In this document: piece by piece, positions 1 through 5,389 of the stretch
How positions within the stretch are numbered: position 1 is the stretch's first letter
How the letters are laid out: each line of letters opens with the position of its first letter
Source: Alkalimonas sp.
Lineage (GTDB): Bacteria > Pseudomonadota > Gammaproteobacteria > Enterobacterales > Alteromonadaceae
NCBI GenBank assembly: GCA_022565655.1
Contig: JAIUMG010000153.1
Span: forward strand, 1 to 8,011
Direction: 5' to 3'
DNA: 8,011 nucleotides
Notes under the pieces: generated by a model
The model's input: only the letters and a program-made list of their open reading frames with translations
Databases searched by the model: none
Told to the model about the DNA's origin: nothing
Program-made: the position numbers and the translations under genes

Positions 1-70
1 CCTGTGTCAGTGTATAGTCTTACACTTGAATGCTCGATGAATACCGTGCAGTTAGATGGCCAGATAGCTG

Positions 71-99
71 TTGATTTTCATGATTGAACTGGGTAAAGT
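71..99 (+). promoter_or_regulatory. candidate sigma70 promoter of lysC
   Basis: A -35-like TTGATT (71-76) and a -10-like TAAAGT (94-99) are separated by 17 nt. Transcription would start near 106, about 17 nt before the riboswitch, which is where a leader promoter should be. The match to consensus is moderate and was found by eye. No better pair is visible between 1 and 122. Confidence 0.45.
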
Positions 100-122
100 A
101 GCGCCGTCCATCGAATACGATA

Positions 123-289
123 GACCAGAAGAGGCGCGTTGTTCAGGTAGCCTGTGTCAGATGTCTATGCATCGTAGCACAGAGGAGGGGAGCATCGCCG
201 AGGAGCCAACGGTATAGAACGTCATGGCTTCGGTTGCCAGGGCTGAATCCCTGGGACTGTCACCTGAACCTGGTGGAGAGCTTCTGGCC
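123..289 (+). promoter_or_regulatory. lysine riboswitch (L box) in the lysC leader
   Basis: The leader carries the conserved blocks of the lysine aptamer in order: CCAGAAGAGGCGCG (125-138), GCATCGCCGAGG (192-203), GGCTGAATCCCTGGGACTGT (241-260) and GGAGAGCTTCTGG (275-287). The ends pair as helix P1, with CCAGAAG (125-131) complementary to CTTCTGG (281-287). The blocks and their spacing closely match the E. coli lysC leader. In the known family, lysine binding stabilises the five-helix aptamer and lowers expression of lysine synthesis genes. No Rho-independent terminator follows, so control is probably at translation initiation, as in E. coli. Confidence 0.95.
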
Positions 290-360
290 TTTGTTGACGA
301 CTTCACTACTCGCCAGCTTTGTTGCAGCCTGTCTGATGTTTGTTGTTTGCAAATGCCGTG

Positions 361-389
361 CTCTGCTTATTGTTGCTGCATAAGGAGAG
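361..389 (+). promoter_or_regulatory. putative SD-sequestering hairpin (riboswitch expression platform)
   Basis: CTCTGCTTA (361-369) can pair with TAAGGAGAG (381-389) in eight of nine positions, with one G-G mismatch and an 11-nt loop. The 3' arm contains the lysC Shine-Dalgarno sequence AAGGAG (382-387), which lies 7 nt before the TTG start. The hairpin would therefore block ribosome access when formed. The pairing is visible. Its coupling to lysine binding, and the alternative structure that would release it, are inferred. Confidence 0.55.
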
Positions 390-394
390 ATCCC

Positions 395-1741
395 TTGTCT
401 GAACTCATAGTTGCTAAATTTGGCGGAACCAGCGTTGCTGATTTTCATGCCATGTCCCGTTGTGCCGACATTGTGCTGGCCGATGACCGTATCCGTGTGG
501 TGGTGGTTAGTGCCAGTGCCGGTGTAACCAACCAACTGGTCGCGATAACCCAACATACCGAACTCACAGCACGCTTTACGGCTTTTACGGAAATTGAACG
601 TATTACCATGGCGGTGTTGAACGCATTGCAATACCCGCAAGCGGTGGCTGCAGCCATAGATGCATTATTGTCTGAGCTGCGTGAGCTGCTGGAGCATGGC
701 GGCACTGTGTTTAGTGTGCAGCATAAAGATGAAATTTTATCCTTTGGTGAGCGCTTAAGCTCGGTGTTGTTTACTCAGGTGCTGGCTGAGCGGGACGCCG
801 CTGTCGCTTGCTTTGATAGTCGCCGGGTGGTTCGTACCGACAGCCATTTTGGCAAAGGTGAGCCGCAAATCGATGCCATGCGCCAGCTCTGTGCCGAGCA
901 ATTGGTGCCTGTACTTGCCAGCCAACGGGTGGTGATGCAGGGCTTTATCGGTGCGGATGAACACAACCGAACCACAACTTTGGGGCGCGGTGGCTCTGAT
1001 TATAGCGCCGCTCTGTTAACAGAAGCTCTGGATGCCGACACCGTGCAGATCTGGACCGATGTGGTGGGTATTTTTACTACCGATCCCCGTTTAACCGAAC
1101 AAGCGCGCTGCATCCGTGAAATCAGCTTCGATGAGGCGGCAGAAATGGCTACTTTTGGTGCCAAAGTATTGCACCCGGCAACCTTGTTACCAGCGGTTCG
1201 CCGTAATATCCGGGTCTTTGTTGGTTCCAGCCGTGAGCCAGACGCTGGTGGTACCTGGATCGCCCGGGAGGTTGAAGATCGCCCGGCTTATCGCGCCATT
1301 GCATTGCGTAAATCGCAAACACTGATTACGGTTAAAAGCCCGGCGATGCTGCATGCTGCCGGTTTCTTAACCCGGGTGTTTGACATCTTAAGCCGTCACC
1401 ATATTTCGGTCGATCTGGTGACAACTTCAGAAATTAGCGTTGCGCTAACACTGGATGAAGCCCCTGGCAGTGCATTTGAGCACTTAACCGTGGCGGCGAT
1501 TGGCGAATTGCAGCAGTTTTGTGAAGTTAAAGTTGAGCATGGCTTAAGTCTGGTCGCCGTAATTGGTAATCACTTACACAGTAGTCGTGGTGTGACCGGT
1601 GAGTTATTTCAGGCACTGGAAGGCATCAATATGCGGATGATTTGCCATGGTGCCTCGAAACATAATCTGTGTTTCTTAGTGCAAGACGACGATGCCACCC
1701 CAGTGGTGAAGCAATTGCACCAAAGCTTGTTTGCTGCATAA
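395..1741 (+). CDS. lysC: lysine-sensitive aspartokinase III
   Basis: Aspartate kinase (EC 2.7.2.4) phosphorylates L-aspartate in the first step of the lysine, threonine and methionine pathway in the cytoplasm. The 448-residue product has almost the same length as E. coli LysC (449). The N-terminal kinase domain opens with KFGGTSVADF (K8) and includes SFGERLSS and TTLGRGGSDYSAALL. Two ACT domains follow from about residue 300. M318, D340, S345 and E346, positions linked to lysine binding in the E. coli enzyme, are kept, while the serine at 321 is alanine here. The start is placed at TTG 395 because AAGGAG lies 7 nt upstream and the product then begins like E. coli LysC. The frame is open back to an ATG at 224, but that lies inside the riboswitch. 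No dehydrogenase domain is fused, so it is a monofunctional enzyme. Regulation is by the riboswitch and probably by lysine feedback. Confidence 0.96.
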   Translation: MSELIVAKFGGTSVADFHAMSRCADIVLADDRIRVVVVSASAGVTNQLVAITQHTELTARFTAFTEIERITMAVLNALQYPQAVAAAIDALLSELRELLEHGGTVFSVQHKDEILSFGERLSSVLFTQVLAERDAAVACFDSRRVVRTDSHFGKGEPQIDAMRQLCAEQLVPVLASQRVVMQGFIGADEHNRTTTLGRGGSDYSAALLTEALDADTVQIWTDVVGIFTTDPRLTEQARCIREISFDEAAEMATFGAKVLHPATLLPAVRRNIRVFVGSSREPDAGGTWIAREVEDRPAYRAIALRKSQTLITVKSPAMLHAAGFLTRVFDILSRHHISVDLVTTSEISVALTLDEAPGSAFEHLTVAAIGELQQFCEVKVEHGLSLVAVIGNHLHSSRGVTGELFQALEGINMRMICHGASKHNLCFLVQDDDATPVVKQLHQSLFAA

Positions 1742-1753
1742 GAGCTAAACACG

Positions 1754-1787
1754 GTTAATGGCCACTGGTCTGTGATCTCACATTAAC
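1754..1787 (+). repeat. inverted repeat after lysC
   Basis: GTTAATG (1754-1760) and CATTAAC (1781-1787) form a 7-bp inverted repeat around 20 nt, starting 12 nt after the lysC stop. No U-rich tract follows, so it is not a convincing intrinsic terminator. It could be a weak 3' structure or an operator for the next gene. Confidence 0.3.
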
Positions 1788-1847
1788 GTATCTACTTGTG
1801 CTACTTTGAGGCAGGGCATAGGTTAAATACGTTTAGGAGCAACCACG

Positions 1848-3104
1848 ATGGCTGAACAAGGGAGCCGTTATACCGTCGCAGTAATTGGCAGCGGCATGGC
1901 CGGGCTGGCGGCAGCGCACCGGGCGCGTTATGCCGGCCATGCTGTCACTGTGTTTGAAGCGCAGGGTAGCCATGGTATGGATACGCACTCGTTAACGGTT
2001 GATGATGGTTTGGTGGATGTGCCGTTGCGTGTGATGAGCCCCGGCAGCTGGCCCAACGTGCTGCAGCTTGCCAAAGAGGTTGGCGTGGCCACCTTCGATG
2101 TGCGTATTCATACTTCCTTCAGCTGGAGCAATCAGCATACCTGGTTTCGCAGCGGTGAAATGCCGTTGCTGGGGGGGGCCTTTGTTGGTTCCTGGCGCTA
2201 TCTGAACCGCCACGCATTTTGCATTGGCCTTGGTCTCTGGCAACTGCGTCGGCTGACCCGCAAGCTCGAACATGATCGTAGCAATGTCACACTGGATGAG
2301 TGGCTGCAACAACACAGCTTTGATCCATTATTTTGGCGTGGCCTGGTATTGCCCATTCTCACCACCATCTGCACCTGCCAGGAAAAGCATCTGCTGCAGT
2401 GGCCGGCGGCACAATTGCTCTCACTGCTGCATGGCATCCTTCATCATGGTGGGCTCTGTCGCCTGAAAGGTGGTACTCCGGCGCTGGTCAAAGGGCTGAC
2501 CAAAGATCTGCCTTTGTATAGCGGTAGCCCGGTGGTACAAGTTGAAGAAAATGAGCAGGGGGTGCAGGTGTATAACGAACGCGGTGAAGGTGGCGTGTTC
2601 GATCGGGCAATAGTAGCGACTCAAGCCAACCAATTGAGCTTTCTGGATGAACAACATTTTGGCAACGAGCGAGAGATGTTGCAACGCATTGCTTTTGACT
2701 CAGGCGAGCTGTGGGTGCATCAGGATCCACGTTTTATGCCGTTGAATAAACGAGATTGGACGCCGCTGAACTTTCAGATGGACCAAGCGTTGAAAAAGTC
2801 TATGTTTACTGTCTGGGTGAATCAGGTTGAGCCCACGCTCAGGGGCATCGCGCCAGTATTTCAAACCTGGAACCCTTTGTTTGAACCGGCAGCAGACACC
2901 GTGCTTGCTCGGGTGCCTTTGCAGCGGGCTGTGGTTCACTCAGGCACTGCAAAGGTTCACCAAGCACTGGAACAGTGGCACAAGCAGCCGGGGCGCAAAG
3001 TATTCTATTGTGGTTCCTGGGCTTATGAAGGGGTGCCTCTGTTGGAGTCGGCTGTGCGTTCGGCCAATGCGGTGGTCGACGCGATACTGCATAGTCATCA
3101 GTAA
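1848..3104 (+). CDS. FAD-dependent oxidoreductase, amine-oxidase-like
   Basis: This 418-residue protein begins with a dinucleotide-binding Rossmann fold: VAVIGSGMAGLAAA (GxGxxG at G14, G16, G19) and the acidic end of strand 2 in VTVFEA (E37), as in FAD enzymes. The C-terminus has VFYCGSWAYEGVPLLESAVR (about 385-405), the second FAD-contacting segment typical of amine-oxidase/phytoene-desaturase relatives. The layout resembles the predicted NAD/FAD-binding proteins of COG2907. The substrate cannot be read from the sequence. There is no signal peptide, so it is probably cytosolic or membrane-associated. AGGAG (1835-1839) lies 8 nt before the ATG. COG2907 members often sit beside DUF1365 and fatty-acid methyltransferase genes, but none is present here. 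Codons 108-111 contain a run of eight G (2171-2178), which could slip. Confidence 0.82.
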   Translation: MAEQGSRYTVAVIGSGMAGLAAAHRARYAGHAVTVFEAQGSHGMDTHSLTVDDGLVDVPLRVMSPGSWPNVLQLAKEVGVATFDVRIHTSFSWSNQHTWFRSGEMPLLGGAFVGSWRYLNRHAFCIGLGLWQLRRLTRKLEHDRSNVTLDEWLQQHSFDPLFWRGLVLPILTTICTCQEKHLLQWPAAQLLSLLHGILHHGGLCRLKGGTPALVKGLTKDLPLYSGSPVVQVEENEQGVQVYNERGEGGVFDRAIVATQANQLSFLDEQHFGNEREMLQRIAFDSGELWVHQDPRFMPLNKRDWTPLNFQMDQALKKSMFTVWVNQVEPTLRGIAPVFQTWNPLFEPAADTVLARVPLQRAVVHSGTAKVHQALEQWHKQPGRKVFYCGSWAYEGVPLLESAVRSANAVVDAILHSHQ

Positions 3105-3111
3105 ACACTAC

Positions 3112-3132
3112 ATGCCAGGCGTTAATTGGCAT
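3112..3132 (+). repeat. inverted repeat upstream of the small gene at 3189
   Basis: ATGCCA (3112-3117) and TGGCAT (3127-3132) are perfect 6-bp arms around 9 nt. The repeat begins 7 nt after the preceding stop codon and ends 19 nt before the candidate -10 box, in the -35 region of that promoter. It could be an operator or a weak terminator for the oxidoreductase gene. No T-run follows. Confidence 0.35.
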
Positions 3133-3148
3133 AACCTGTCCGCTTTGG

Positions 3149-3157
3149 TGGTATAGT
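3149..3157 (+). promoter_or_regulatory. extended -10 promoter
   Basis: TGGTATAGT combines the TGn extension (3149-3151) with a -10 box TATAGT (3152-3157). A possible -35 TTGGCA (3126-3131) is 20 nt away, too far to be good, but extended -10 promoters can work without one. Transcription would start near 3164, leaving a 25-nt leader before the ATG at 3189. Confidence 0.5.
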
Positions 3158-3188
3158 TTGCCATCACTGATCAAAGCAAGGCTGCAGC

Positions 3189-3476
3189 ATGAAGCTGGAT
3201 AAAGCAAAAAAACGCATCGCAAAACAGATCAACAAAGGGTTCGATGGCTACCCACAAATTACCTTAGCCTATTTAGGTGCCACAGCAGATTGTGCCACTG
3301 AAGTGGTGGTGAGTTTTGTCGCCGAGTCTGGCGCAGAAGCGCAGGAACAACGCTTTGTCAGCACGGGTGATGTGCGACAAGATGAAACCATTCAGTCCGT
3401 GTTGATTAAAATTATCGATCGAGCCAATGCCCGTACTGTTACGGAAATAGCGGGTGTGGCTATTCGAAAGCCGTAA
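3189..3476 (+). CDS. small conserved-looking hypothetical protein (95 aa)
   Basis: I do not recognise a named family. The protein starts with a basic, probably helical segment (MKLDKAKKRIAKQINKGFDG). It continues with alternating hydrophobic stretches (ITLAYLGATADCATEVVVSFVAE) that suggest beta strands, an acidic middle, and a final helix/strand (IQSVLIKIIDRANARTVTEIAGVAI). It has no signal peptide or membrane segment, so it is probably a soluble cytoplasmic alpha/beta protein. The gene is well supported: AAGG (3178-3181) lies 7 nt before the ATG, an extended -10 promoter is upstream, and a terminator-like hairpin covers the stop. It appears to be a single-gene unit. Function unknown. Confidence 0.75.
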   Translation: MKLDKAKKRIAKQINKGFDGYPQITLAYLGATADCATEVVVSFVAESGAEAQEQRFVSTGDVRQDETIQSVLIKIIDRANARTVTEIAGVAIRKP

Positions 3477-3530
3477 AGGACATTCCTGAAAACACTCGAT
3501 AATAGTTGATGAAGGTACTACGGCTTTATT
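3467..3530 (+). terminator. long-loop terminator-like hairpin
   Basis: AAAGCCGTA (3467-3475) and TACGGCTTT (3519-3527) form a perfect 9-bp stem, followed by ATTTT on the + strand. The loop is long (43 nt) and contains a small nested hairpin, AGGA-CAT-TCCT (3477-3487). The stem overlaps the stop of the 95-residue gene and, from the other side, the end of the soxR remnant, so it sits between convergent genes. The long loop makes efficient intrinsic termination uncertain. Confidence 0.5.
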
Positions 3531-3727
3531 TTAAGTGTGTCAGCCGGTAGAGCTGTCAGCGCCTCTTGCTCTGCCTGCTCCAGTATAACCGGGCCACTAC
3601 CAGAGGCTTCCAGTGTATCATCCGGGTTATGTAGCGGGCAGGTATTCATACTCAGGCAGCCACAGCCGTTGCATCCGGGTCTCATATGGTCGATGTCATC
3701 CACTTGCACCAGAATAAAAGGGGACAG
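3518..3727 (-). pseudogene. soxR: truncated soxR (C-terminal iron-sulphur tail only)
   Basis: The - strand frame encodes CNGCGCLSMNTCPLHNPDD followed by an acidic tail with a GSG step. This matches the SoxR C-terminus, where a C-x2-C-x-C-x5-C cluster holds the [2Fe-2S] centre sensing redox-active compounds. In full-length SoxR (about 150 residues) this tail follows a MerR-type helix-turn-helix and a dimerisation helix. None of that is present. Upstream the frame stays open only for YLSPFILVQVDDIDHMRPG before a stop at 3731-3733, and no other - strand frame there continues SoxR. The only starts are a GTG at 3709 and an internal ATG at 3685, with no clear ribosome binding site. I read it as a remnant left by a deletion or insertion. 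The alternative is a free-standing 63-residue iron-sulphur protein. The stop is TAG at 3520-3518. Confidence 0.7.
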
Positions 3728-3787
3728 GTATCAGAGGTTTTGCGAAAGGCGCTAGTGATCACGGTTTAGTCTGCTAAGCCAAGTATT

Positions 3788-4036
3788 TTAACGATAAAAA
3801 GCTTCAACCTTACCTTTCACTTTCATCAGCAGCGGTTGGCCGCGGCGGTCGACGGCTTTGCCAGCAGCAACTTTCACCCAACCTTCGCTGATGCAGTACT
3901 CTTCCACATCAAAACGTTCTTTGCCATTAAGCCGGATGCCTATATCGTGCTCAAATATTTCGGCCACGTAATGTGGGCTGCGGGGATTAACGGAAAGGCA
4001 ATCGGGTAACTCTGGGCGTGCTGGGGTATCGGACAT
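3788..4036 (-). CDS. DUF3297 family protein (82 aa)
   Basis: The sequence matches my memory of the DUF3297 family almost end to end: LPDCLSVNPRSPHYV near the start, FEHDIGIRLNGKERFDVEEY in the middle, then SEGWVKVAAGKAVDRRGQP and a VKGKVEAFYR ending. Length is typical (about 80 residues). The family is widespread in proteobacteria and its function is not known. There is no signal peptide or membrane segment, so a soluble cytoplasmic protein is expected. A weak Shine-Dalgarno AGAG (4044-4047, - strand) lies 7 nt before the ATG, and a good promoter is upstream (4069-4097). The gene is probably transcribed alone. Confidence 0.9.
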   Translation of the reverse strand: MSDTPARPELPDCLSVNPRSPHYVAEIFEHDIGIRLNGKERFDVEEYCISEGWVKVAAGKAVDRRGQPLLMKVKGKVEAFYR

Positions 4037-4068
4037 GATTTGGCTCTATAGTGAATCAGGAGCGGGCT

Positions 4069-4097
4069 ATTGTAAGAAAATAAGGCTTGATGCTCAA
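4069..4097 (-). promoter_or_regulatory. sigma70 promoter of the DUF3297 gene
   Basis: Read on the - strand, TTGAGC (4097-4092) and TACAAT (4074-4069) are separated by 17 nt, a good match to -35 and -10 consensus. Transcription would start near 4062 and give a leader of about 26 nt. The -35 box lies within the 3' half of the terminator hairpin of the solute-binding-protein gene. Confidence 0.6.
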
Positions 4098-4099
4098 GC
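4074..4099 (-). terminator. Rho-independent terminator of the solute-binding-protein gene
   Basis: On the - strand GCTTGA-GCA-TCAAGC (4099-4085) is a perfect 6-bp hairpin with a 3-nt loop, followed by the T-rich CTTATTTTCTT (4084-4074). It begins 18 nt after the stop of the binding-protein gene. The stem is short, so termination may be partial. Confidence 0.55.
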
Positions 4100-4116
4100 G
4101 CTACTGCATTAGCTGA

Positions 4117-4890
4117 TTACTCATCTTCTATCTGAGAGAGGTAAAGTTGAATGTTTTTGTCGACAAGCTCCTCCACCTTTCCAGAAGCTTTTAACCGATG
4201 AATGATAGCTTCGATTTGCGGCAAGTATTCGACAAAACCAGACTTTTGGGATAAGGCCAGATAAACGTCTTCTTGACTAAAGGGTTGAGGCAGGTAAACC
4301 ATCTTGTCAGCCAGCCCGAGTCTCTTTAGCTGAATAGTGCCCGAATTAAGGCTGAACGGAAAGTAATCAGCTCGTCCTCGCTCCAACATCAAATACACTT
4401 GTTGCAGATGAGATACGCGAATGACGTTTAAATTTTCATCGATAAAGCGATCAAACTCCTGTCCATAACTTTCTCCGATTGCGGCCAAGCCTATTTTGCC
4501 AATCAAATCTTCCCATTGATTAAACTGGAACTCATTACCTTCCCAGACCCAAATAACATTATGGTCATGCATATAGGGCAGAGAGGTGAATGTCAGGTAC
4601 TCCCGGCGCTCACTCGTTTGGTACAGGCCAACAATGCCGTCTAGTTCACCAGTTTTTACGGTTTCTTGGACTCGGGCCCAATTTCCCATCGGCACAAACT
4701 CTACATCAATGCCTAATTCATTAAACACTAGCCGGACAATGTCTGTTCCAATACCTAAAATTTCGCCATTGTACTCCCATTGATAAGGTGGCCAGTCAGG
4801 ATGGCCGGAAAAGAAAGCTTTCCGTGGTTCTGTGTCAGCTGCTGATGCCAGTGGCATCAGTAATAAAATCAATAGCTTGAAAAAATTCAT
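4117..4890 (-). CDS. periplasmic family-3 solute-binding protein
   Basis: The start at 4890 gives a 257-residue protein with a signal peptide: MNFFK, a leucine-rich core (LLILLLMPL) and an ASA site before A18. Mature HPDWPPYQWEYNGEILGIGTD, NWARVQETVKTGELDGI and TSERREYLTFTSLPY are the usual lobe-1 segments of the amino-acid-type (SBP_bac_3) family. A C-terminal helix (IEAIIHRLKASGKVEELVDK) completes the two-lobe fold. The frame extends to an ATG at 4959, but that adds 23 residues before the signal peptide. The Shine-Dalgarno is weak (GTGAG, 4901-4897). It probably binds a small polar solute in the periplasm, but the ligand cannot be predicted. No permease or ATPase gene is adjacent, so it may serve a transporter elsewhere or a sensor. 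No cysteine follows the signal, so it is not a lipoprotein. Confidence 0.85.
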   Translation of the reverse strand: MNFFKLLILLLMPLASAADTEPRKAFFSGHPDWPPYQWEYNGEILGIGTDIVRLVFNELGIDVEFVPMGNWARVQETVKTGELDGIVGLYQTSERREYLTFTSLPYMHDHNVIWVWEGNEFQFNQWEDLIGKIGLAAIGESYGQEFDRFIDENLNVIRVSHLQQVYLMLERGRADYFPFSLNSGTIQLKRLGLADKMVYLPQPFSQEDVYLALSQKSGFVEYLPQIEAIIHRLKASGKVEELVDKNIQLYLSQIEDE

Positions 4891-4959
4891 TTGAGTCTCA
4901 CTTATAAAGGAGGCTGTATCTGGCTTGAAAAGCAAGCTGATTAAATAACTCAGAGCCAA

Positions 4960-5304
4960 CTGCTAGAGTAATGCTGCATACCTTTAGTTAATAAATGTAG
5001 CCAAGCTTCCGGTAAAAGGAAACTGTTCTTATCAAAGAGCTAATGCAATTAAGCAATTCATTCTTGCAAGCAAGAGATACTAGCGCTTCTTGGTCGACTG
5101 AACCATGTAAGCACGAACCGTGAGAGAGTTTCCCGAAACCTTCCGAAGTGTTCAGGCAGTTTTCGGCTCGGAGCATGGCATCAAGTTGCTTCCTCGCGAC
5201 TACTGACTCTTCTAAAACACTGAAAGTAGGCTTGTCTGTACGTTAACCTGTAACATACTTTGTTACAAATAGGGTGTACATCATCATCTTATTCACTTGA
5301 TATT
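4960..5304. other. gene-poor region with inverted repeats and a doubtful small frame
   Basis: No convincing gene is present between the solute-binding protein and the operators at 5305. A - strand frame is open from 5242 to a TAA at 4988. Its first ATG, at 5176, gives 62 residues (LRAENCLNTSEGFGKLSHGS onwards), which I do not recognise. The predicted protein text continues smoothly upstream of that ATG (KPTFSVLEESVVARKQLDA), so it could be a decayed gene or chance. Short inverted repeats are TCTTGC-AA-GCAAGA (5062-5075), GCTTG-N5-CAAGC inside the upstream region of the binding-protein gene (4923-4937), and TGTAACA-N5-TGTTACA (5249-5267). Confidence 0.4.
5249..5267. repeat. perfect inverted repeat TGTAACA-N5-TGTTACA
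   Basis: Seven-base arms TGTAACA (5249-5255) and TGTTACA (5261-5267) flank TACTT. The size and symmetry suit a dimeric DNA-binding protein. It lies 30 nt before the -35 box of the membrane-protein/XRE operon, an upstream-activator position, and differs from the operator units at 5305-5364. No regulator can be assigned. Confidence 0.4.
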
Positions 5305-5324
5305 ATGATACTCTAGGGTATCAT
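5297..5324 (+). promoter_or_regulatory. sigma70 promoter of the membrane protein/XRE operon
   Basis: TTGATA (5297-5302) and TATCAT (5319-5324), each a five-of-six match to consensus, are separated by 16 nt. The first operator unit (5305-5324) fills the spacer and the -10 box, so a bound repressor would directly block RNA polymerase. Transcription would start near 5331. Confidence 0.5.
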
Positions 5325-5364
5325 ATGATAATCTAGGGTTTCATTTGGGACGCTGGGGTATCAT
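5305..5364 (+). promoter_or_regulatory. three contiguous 20-bp operator-like repeats
   Basis: Unit 1 (5305-5324) is ATGATACTCTAGGGTATCAT, with perfect 7-bp inverted arms. Unit 2 (5325-5344) is ATGATAATCTAGGGTTTCAT and matches unit 1 at 18 of 20 positions. Unit 3 (5345-5364) is TTGGGACGCTGGGGTATCAT and keeps mainly the right half (15 of 20). The units abut with no gap, so they are on the same face every two helical turns, which would allow cooperative binding. The likely ligand is the XRE regulator encoded by the second gene of the operon. That assignment is inference. The repeats end 25 nt before the first start codon. Confidence 0.75.
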
Positions 5365-5389
5365 TAAAATACACTCAAGGAGTTTAACG

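Noticed and set aside
1..160. 10-bp direct repeat CCTGTGTCAG at 1-10 and 151-160
   Set aside because: Flanking bases differ and one copy is inside the aptamer, so it is probably chance.
224..394. N-terminal extension of lysC from ATG 224
   Set aside because: It lies in the riboswitch, has no family counterpart, and the TTG at 395 has a strong Shine-Dalgarno.
260..975. Antisense frames over lysC
   Set aside because: They mirror the codon structure of lysC and have no start signals or recognisable product.
1992..3222. Antisense and out-of-frame frames over the oxidoreductase gene
   Set aside because: Histidine/proline/cysteine-rich shadow translations of a well supported gene.
3537..3755. 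72-codon + strand frame opposite the soxR remnant
   Set aside because: The - strand carries the clear SoxR cysteine cluster, and this frame is its shadow.
3763..3780. Hairpin GGTTTAG-TCTG-CTAAGCC after the DUF3297 gene
   Set aside because: On the - strand it has a C-A mismatch and no T-run, so it does not support a terminator for that gene.
4905..4914. Strong Shine-Dalgarno-like AAAGGAGG on the + strand
   Set aside because: No + strand reading frame with a suitable start follows it.
4891..4959. Longer solute-binding protein starting at ATG 4959
   Set aside because: It would put 23 residues before a normal signal peptide that begins at 4890.
5345..5389. Membrane-protein start at ATG-like codon 5345
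   Set aside because: It would translate the third operator unit; AAGGAG is correctly placed for the ATG at 5390.
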